Source: Arcuatula senhousia (taxonomy: Eukaryota > Mollusca > Bivalvia > Mytilida > Mytilidae). Taken from it: DNA of 64,000 bases. Positions 57,314 to 64,000 of the stretch are shown one piece after another (position 1 is the stretch's first letter; each line of letters opens with the position of its first letter). The DNA lies in NCBI GenBank assembly GCA_963971305.1, contig OZ020307.1:10243501-10307500 (forward strand), written 5' to 3'. A program made the translations under genes and the position numbers. The notes beneath the pieces are model-generated. The model was not told the DNA's origin, made no database searches, and saw nothing but the letters and a program-made list of their open reading frames with translations.

Positions 57314-57596
57314 CTTAAAGGTAATAGAATTAAAGATTTGCTTTATTTGGTATCATGGACTACCTTTTAAATGAATGAAATATTTTCAAGTTTTTAAAAG
57401 CTTTTTGAACCCTGGTCTTTATAATAAGAGATTCAACTCAATACTGGACCATGCTAAATTTTTCCAGGGAAATTATATCTTTAAATCTTTGAAAGCTTTT
57501 GAGAACTACAAACTTTTTTTCTTGATCTTTATTGATAGGCTAATTTATCCCACTTCTTGTTAGACACAATGTAATTGATTATGTTTGTCATTTATA

Positions 57597-57992
57597 AACA
57601 AGGGGTTGCACTAAGTTGTGTTAACTTTACCCCCAATCATCCATTCAGAAAACAGGAAGTATACAACCTACCAATCTGGAAAGAAGAGGGAAGGTTCAAC
57701 TTATTGTACTAAACCTGTGTACCAAATTAGAGCTCAATCCCTTCAGTAGAAACTGAGAAATCTGTTATGATTTTTTTTTCATTTTTGACCCCTAAAATGG
57801 TCAACTTTGAAACAGGAAGTTGATGACTGACTGACTGACTCAGAAATGGGAGGCATAAGGCAACTCATCATTCTGAAGCTGTGTACAAAATTTGAAATCA
57901 ATACCTTCAGTAAAAATTGAGAACTCTGTTACTTCAATTTTTAACGGACAGACAGACAATGTGATTGGAATAAAGCCCCCTATCTTAAGAAC
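57597..57992 (+). mobile_element. Tandem-core element M (relative of L, plus orientation)
   Basis: Left end ACAAGGGGTTGCACTAAG is the inverse of element L's far end. Two degenerate units (CAGGAAGT, AATCTGTTA) and a CGGACAGACAGAC microsatellite follow. The end is AAAGCCCCCTATCTTAAG. Confidence 0.55.
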
Positions 57993-58171
57993 TATAGTCT
58001 GTTAAAATAAAACGGTCTAAATTCAACTGTTTTCATTTTTGAGATAGTCAGTAGGATATACTCATTTGACAATGTTCTTTTATTTCAAACTACTTAAAAT
58101 TGTGTATTAAATCAGTCAGGCATTATATTATTTTTTTTCAAGTCATTAAAATGCTAATGCTTATTTTTCAG

Positions 58172-58365
58172 CCCCAGATATGGATCCTGATGACTAATAG
58201 GAAATGTGAATGGACAGGAGCTATGATATATATATAGTTGACTTAGTGTCTGCATGTCATTAAATAGGACACCTCTTATTTCTTATTTAAAAAATATCTA
58301 TTCTGTAACAGCCAGCTGCAATTTGGTCTCAGTTGAACTTTTAATAAAAAAAATTGTTTTAGTAT
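58172..58365 (+). other. Probable 3' UTR exon of the astacin gene
   Basis: A good acceptor (GCTTATTTTTCAG) about 850 nt after the donor that follows the stop codon. No further coding frame is needed, and the stretch runs to a poly(A) signal. Confidence 0.5.
58343..58348 (+). terminator. Poly(A) signal AATAAA
   Basis: Canonical hexamer, 1.03 kb after the stop codon in genomic distance and inside the inferred UTR exon. No other AATAAA in this stretch is so well placed. Confidence 0.5.
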
Positions 58366-59062
58366 AATATTTTGTTATTTTTATACATGTTTATTTGTAT
58401 GATATGACTAGAATTAAAGAAAATCTGTGATAATTATTTCTTTAGTTTTCTCTATTTATATTTATTTGGTTTTTTTTGGTATCTTTTTTTTTTTATAATC
58501 CATTTATTTTAAAACTTGAATTATCATTATTATTTACATAATTTTTCTTCTACTGTATCCATTCTTTATTTTAGAACTATTTATCTTATAAAATTTTTAT
58601 CATTGTTATTTCTTCAGAGATGTTACTGTTAACATCTTTGTCTTTTATACAAATAGAATAAATATAATGCAACTGTAGATGTTTAATTTTTTGTCTCTGT
58701 GTTACAGCCACTGTGTTTGGTTTCAACATACTATTTGATGAAGAAAGTTTTGTAAGGGATTTATTGCAGGAGATCAAAACTAGAATTCATATTAACTCTG
58801 CTTCAACCAGAGCTAGTGGTCATTTGTTTGTGTCAGGCATATTAATCCATATTCCTTCTTTTTCAATTTAAAGTCTGAAACCAAGACATTGAAGACAACA
58901 ACACTAAATGAAGACCCCACTCAACTAAACTACTATAAGTAAAATAAACTTCATCTTATTCCTGAGATATCATTTTTTCAACCACAAATTAAAAATCAAC
59001 ATTTCAATTTTTCAAGAAACCACAAAAATTATTATACCCTTAAAAACAAGAGTTGTGTTAAG

Positions 59063-60830
59063 TATGGCTCGCCTGCTGGCACAATCAGAAACAATAATTC
59101 TTTCTTACTTCCACTACATTTATAGAACTTTAAATTTCTAATATATGCAATGAAAATGATCAAAGTCTCTTACCCAGAAAATCAAGGTCAAGGTAAAAAG
59201 ATAGGGACTGCAACTGTACTAAGCTTTTACTAGAACATATGCATACCAAATTTCAACAACCTAGGACCAATAGAACTTAAGATATGGAGGTGCTCATAAA
59301 ACCTTAACACTGCTATTATATGTATTAAAATTGTCAAAGTCACTCAACCGGAAAATCAAGGTCAAATCAAAAGAGGGGGATGCAACTTTGCTAAGTACTA
59401 CTGGGACATATGCATACTAAGTTTATCAAACTAGGACATAGTTCTTCAGATATGGAGGTGCTCATAAAACCTTAACACTGCTATAATTGTCAGTCACCCA
59501 ACCAGAAAATCAAGGTCAAGGTCAAAAGATGGGGATGCAACTGTGCTAACCTTCTACTAGGACATATGCATATGAAGTTTCATCAACCTATCATTTATAG
59601 TTCTTGAGATATGGAGGTGCTCACAAAACCTTTACATTGCTAATATATGTATTGAAAATTGTCAGTCACTCAACTGGAAAATCAAGATCAAGGTCAAAAG
59701 ATGGGGATGCAGCTGTGCTAAGCTACTACTGGGGCATATGCACACCAAGTTTCATCAACCTAGGACAGTGTTCTCCTTTTTTCAAAAAGGTAAGGTGGGT
59801 GTTTTGAAAAAACACCGACCAACCGGGTTTTTGCTACTGCTTAACCGTTATCAACCAGGTATTTTGTAGAGGCCAATCTAGAGGGAAGTTCAGGGGGTCT
59901 GGGTTCCTTTTTTGTTGCAAAAATTTATGATTTCATGCAAACTGTTGGCAAAGTTTAGAACCCCCCTTTTAAAAAAAAATCTGGATTTGCCCCTGAAATC
60001 TTTATCAGAGATAGTGATTGTTTTGATAAAACAATAAAATGCACAGTATACAAACAAAGATACAGTAAAAATAGCCTTAATTTTAAGAATTTTCTTTTAT
60101 TTTAGCTTTAGGCTAGAGTTATCCTTCTTTTCCTATTAGTTAGCCAATATGTTAATTTTCCCGCCAAAAAGTCACATGATCACAGCTCAAATGTAAACAA
60201 ACACACTTGATCCTCCATTTGCATTGCAGAAGTTCTGTCAGCAAATATTCAAACTTTATTGTATGTTTTATGTTCTTTTTGTGGATTAAGCTATTTCTAA
60301 GTTGAAGGTAAATATCAATATTCTTTTTCTTTCAATAAAACATTTGAATAAACCACATGGATGCATGACGTTCTGTACACGTGCCAGCCATTTTTTATTT
60401 ACATTTTCTCCATTTTTGGTTGGATGATAAGAAATTTACATACAATAAATTATTCTTAGCTCCTCCTATTTTATCTTGTCGGCAAATTTCTTTTATGTTT
60501 GCTGGTCACCTATCGATCTATGATTTTAATTGGCTTGGGTTATAAAAGTGTCACTCAATGACTTCATCTAATTAGTAACAAAAGACCTAATTAAACATGG
60601 AATTTTTGAAAATTGCCGACCACCTTACCAAAAGGAAAGGTGGTCGGCTCTGGAAAGAAGGTGGTCGGCACACCCGGCTTAAATGGCGAATGGAGAACAC
60701 TGCTAGGACCTATAGTTCTTGAGATATGGAGGTGCTCATAAAACCTTACCCAAAAAGTAAACTCTGCCCAGTTGCTGCTGCCGCTGGTAAAGTAACACCT
60801 ATGTCCTGCTCTGCTTCGTAGGCGAGATGA
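59063..60830 (+). mobile_element. Tandem-core element P carrying a nested hAT-like insertion
   Basis: Left end GTATGGCTCGCCTGCTGGCAC. Four to five ~150-bp units follow (CCGGAAAATCAAGGTCAA, TTGAGATATGGAGGTGCTCA). A GCTGCTGCCGCTG microsatellite and a degenerate hairpin end ATGTCCTGCTCTGCTTCGTA GGCGAGAT close it. Same GTCTCGCC end family as A and C. The last unit is split at 59766-60702. Confidence 0.65.
59766..60702. mobile_element. hAT-like non-autonomous transposon nested in element P
   Basis: Inverted ends CAGTGTTCTCC and GGAGAACACTG, flanked by CTAGGA on each side (59760-59765 and 60703-60708). The neighbouring core units give the unbroken target (CCTAGGACCAATAG). The 937-bp interior has inner CCGACCACCTT palindromic pieces and no transposase. 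Confidence 0.8.
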
Positions 60831-61031
60831 TAAGTGAATCAAAAGTAAATATAAATATTTTAGCAAATGCACAAGCAGTAAATTTGCCACACCTGATACA
60901 TATTGCGCGTGTTAAAGAGTCATCAGAGAAGCTCTAGCCCAAACGGTAAAATTTTCAAACCCATTATGAATATAAGGAGCCATAAAACAATGAAAAGTTT
61001 AGAAATAACTAATCTGAACCCAGATTATAAT

Positions 61032-61240
61032 CTGTGTGGTCAGAAGGGTGAGCAGGAGCTTGCTGCATAGCCAATGATTGTAATCTATCTTCAACAACAA
61101 TAGAGGTACTGCTGTCTTAGCTTATTTAAATCAAAGTGTGGTCAGAAGGGTTAGCAGGTGCTTGCTGCGTTGCCAATGATTCTAATCTATCTTCAACGAC
61201 AATAGAGATACTGCTGTCTTAGCTCTTTAGATCAAAGTTC
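61032..61240 (+). repeat. Two-copy direct repeat of ~105 bp
   Basis: GTGTGGTCAGAAGGGTNAGCAGG then CTTGCTGC, CAATGATT, ATCTATCTTCAAC and TACTGCTGTCTTAGCT occur twice. No coding meaning recognised. Confidence 0.8.
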
Positions 61241-63928
61241 TAAAGAGTTAAAAGGCAAGTGAAATTTAGAAGGACACAAATAGATTGGTTCTCTCTTAAT
61301 ATTTTTTTAAACGTTCACAAATATTTTTTGTGGGCGAAAAAAGGAGGCTTATGCAGACATTTTCAAAGTTAATGAACACCATTGTGCCCCCATCATCAGG
61401 CTTGGAAGAATATGTCTTGTATGTATATGATATAATAATATTACATGTAAATTAAATTATTAAAATGCATGACAGGAGTGTACACAAATGTTATCAATTC
61501 AAACACCCCTTCGCTAAAAATAAACTTGTCCAGCATAACGCATCAATGTGTATTGGGTAATGAATTTTATGAATGAATTGGATTAAAGAAACCTTGCATA
61601 AACCTATGAAATAACAGAAATGTTTAAAGGTAAAGTGCACAAACCAATCAAGTAACAGATGAAATATCTTGTATATTCTGTCTCCCATCATTAAATAGTA
61701 AATTGAAAAGAAATAAATGAAGCTTGTTTTATAGTCATATAAAAATTGTGTTTGATATTAACATATTTGATCATACTTTGAAATAAATAATTTAAGGGGC
61801 AGATTCATTTCACCTTCAACTTAATTTTCCGTTTTGAATAACTCGAAAACTAACAGGCCTGCAATGAATGTAACATGCTATGGAGGTCCCTTCAAAATAT
61901 TGTAAAATACTAACAAATTATAATATGTGTAATAGGTGTACCCAAGACAGCCTGTATATAAACACCCAGAAATTTAAACCACAATGAAAATAAATTTTAA
62001 ACAAACACTTCTAAAAAACCCAAATTCTGTACTCCAGCTTAGACAAGTTTCACTTTATATGTAATGGTATACTCCAATCATTGATTTTAAGGCAAGTGTC
62101 AGCAAAGCCTTATGTAGTCATTAGATTGTTACTGGTTTGTGTGGTTATTTAGTCTTGACAGAGAAATCTGCCTGTTACATTCTTTATATTCTACATTCCT
62201 TTTCAAAGTATGGTCAAATATATTAATATCAAACAAATTTTTATATATCTCCTTAACCTTAAGATATCTGATGCATAAAAGCTAAAAAGGAGAAAGAATT
62301 GAATGGCTTGTAAGAAATAAACCTCTTTCAATGCAAAAGTGTTTATTAAACAAAAAAGACAAGAAAATTGAAACAGGACAAGAAATCTATAATCTAAGAC
62401 ACAAAATCCACTCAGGTGCCTTGATCGCTCACCTTACTTATAAAGCTCCTTATATAGTATGGTAGATGTGGGTAAAAACTCACTCAGGATAAAGTATTAA
62501 GTGTTCAAAGAAGATTTCTAAAAAAAATTACTTTCAACAATAAAAATAACAATAAAAGGGGAATAACTCTAAATCTTTGATTGTAATATCTTGAGATTTA
62601 ATTTTTTCTCTAGGTTACAATAGCGTATTGATTTACAATGCATTTTCCATAGGGGGTACCCTGGTTTTTCGATTTTTTAAAAAATAGATCTTACTCGAAT
62701 TCTAATTTCTTTGGCACAGAACCTTTGTGTTGACATGCATATGTTTATTTTTAGCCAATAAAAAATTGGGGTTCGTGCGGCGTTTATGGGCGTAATTTTT
62801 GGTCGAAAAAAGGGGGGTGCCTTTTTAACGTTATTTCAATTGCACATTTTTAAATTATTATGAGCGCATAGGTGACTTCAGAATTTCTTTGCCAGTATTA
62901 CCCAAAAGCTTGCTTGGTGCTATATTTAGAAACAACAAATATATCAACCAATGGAAATCATTTCTGTATTTTCTCCTACGCTTTCTGTTGGGTTCAAAAA
63001 CTTACCGGTGACCGGGATTTGCTAATGCGCAATTGTAACCTCTAGCACTTACCATTTTCAAGGTTTGAAAACTGCAATATGGTTATTTTTGACAATTATG
63101 GGAACTCACTCCTTTGAAGTTTTTCTCTTTAAAAGCCAAAAACTACAATGTTACCCCCATGTTTTATTTTTAGCAACAGCAGCAAAGTTTGGTGGTCAAC
63201 TTGGTAGAGATCAAGCAATCCCTTCAGTGGTTTCAGAAAAATGATCTTTAAAGTAAAGTAAATGGATTGATGACATTATGACAGACAAAGGATGCAAAAT
63301 GATGACAATAAATCATGTGACCCGTTTGGATCTGCATAATTGAAATACATCTAACAGCTACTGTATTACACAATGTAAAACATAAAAATAAATGAAACAT
63401 ATAAAATGAGTAAATATATATATAAAAGTACAAAAAGATATATGAATATCAAAAGGGTATAAAAGTGAAATAGAAAGTATAAATAAATATAAATCTAATG
63501 TATTGTCTTTTCTTTATCTGGAGATGCACCAAGCTGGAAAAGAAAAAACATGGCAACATTACTAACAACTACATGTATCAAAATAACCATCACATAAAAG
63601 TGAAGTACTGTCATGTTGAGAACAAAAATGAAAATAATGTCCTTAGAAATAAAGCTGAAGAAAAGACAATCGAAATGTAGCAGGAGAATAATTATGTGAT
63701 ACTGATAAAGGCCTGAGACGGATTATGTCTAATAAATGGTTTGTTCATACAATTGGAACAAAAACAAGAAATATCTCAAATGTTTATGATGATGATAACA
63801 TGTCAGGTAAAATGAATATTGTGACTTGGTAGAGGCAATTCACAAAGATATTGTGGATTTATTCAGGTTTTATGGTGTCAAACTGCCCTTTTCAATGTCA
63901 AAACACAAATCTAAGTCCTTTACCTAAC
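61241..63928. other. No gene recognised
   Basis: 62410-62450 (CTCAGGTGCCTTGATCGCTCACC) looks like an end of the element-I family. The rest, including 62640-63240, shows no exon I can support. It should contain the 3' UTR of the minus-strand paralogue. Confidence 0.4.
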
Positions 63929-64000
63929 TTAGCATGGTCCAGCATTCAGTTGGATATTGTCCATAGATGCAGAACTGTAAGAGCCAATTGTTCCTAAAGC
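63929..64000 (-). CDS. Last exon (partial) of an inverted paralogue of the astacin gene
   Basis: On the minus strand the frame reads ALGTIGSYSSASMDNIQLNA then GPC and TAA (63929-63931). It matches the final MAM exon at 57242-57313 with only four differences in 72 nt, one of which changes an amino acid (Ser to Leu). A GTAAAG donor follows the stop, as in the first copy. The exon and gene continue beyond the window. The arrangement is tail-to-tail. Confidence 0.9.
   Translation of the reverse strand, partial: ALGTIGSYSSASMDNIQLNAGPC

Overview
This is eukaryotic, intron-rich, AT-rich nuclear DNA. The repeat types (GTCTCGCC-ended elements with long tandem cores and terminal hairpins, ACATGTA-rich intergenic DNA) and the secreted multidomain metalloprotease point to a bivalve mollusc, perhaps a mytilid. 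That taxonomic call is an inference from repeat style. Most open reading frames here are shadows of repeats, and real coding sequence is in short exons.

Layout. 1-1.9 kb: two decayed, 5'-truncated LINE remnants. 2.9-3.6 kb: a GGATGC-core minisatellite. 4.1-10.4 kb: four tandem-core, hairpin-ended elements, one nested in another. The gaps between them hold exons of a possible minus-strand gene (6414-6580, 10450-10530, 11622-11797). 12.85-13.75 kb: a complete Mutator-like element with a 9-bp target duplication. 15.4-16.3 kb: two phase-compatible plus-strand exons of an unrecognised gene. 17.15 kb: a near-perfect 113-bp snap-back element with a 9-bp duplication. 20.0-20.4 kb: a second GGATGC minisatellite in inverse orientation.

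24.57-57.31 kb (plus strand): one large gene of at least 27 coding exons. All junctions are GT-AG and all phases agree (3078 nt, 1025 codons plus stop). The order is pro-site, astacin zinc-metalloprotease, EGF, CUB-like, EGF, MAM, nine cysteine-rich exons, MAM, stop. The signal peptide and most of the propeptide lie upstream and were not found. A 3' UTR exon with a poly(A) signal lies at 58.17-58.37 kb. At the right edge (63929-64000, minus strand) is the last exon of a close inverted paralogue, so the locus is a tail-to-tail pair.

The most striking feature is that this gene's exon-intron junctions are tandemly duplicated again and again. Donors, acceptors or a whole exon are copied from 2 to about 35 times at ten or so places. 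The extreme case is a CUB-type exon present as about 35 near-identical 95-bp units separated by 12-nt GT...AG spacers (37848-41215). Another is a 39-bp repeat that copies the donor of the last astacin exon about 30 times while keeping the frame open for the first units. The introns also hold a 33-bp minisatellite of roughly 100 copies split by a hAT-like insertion, several MITEs and more tandem-core elements. After the gene come a further tandem-core element carrying a nested hAT-like insertion and several kb with little recognisable content.
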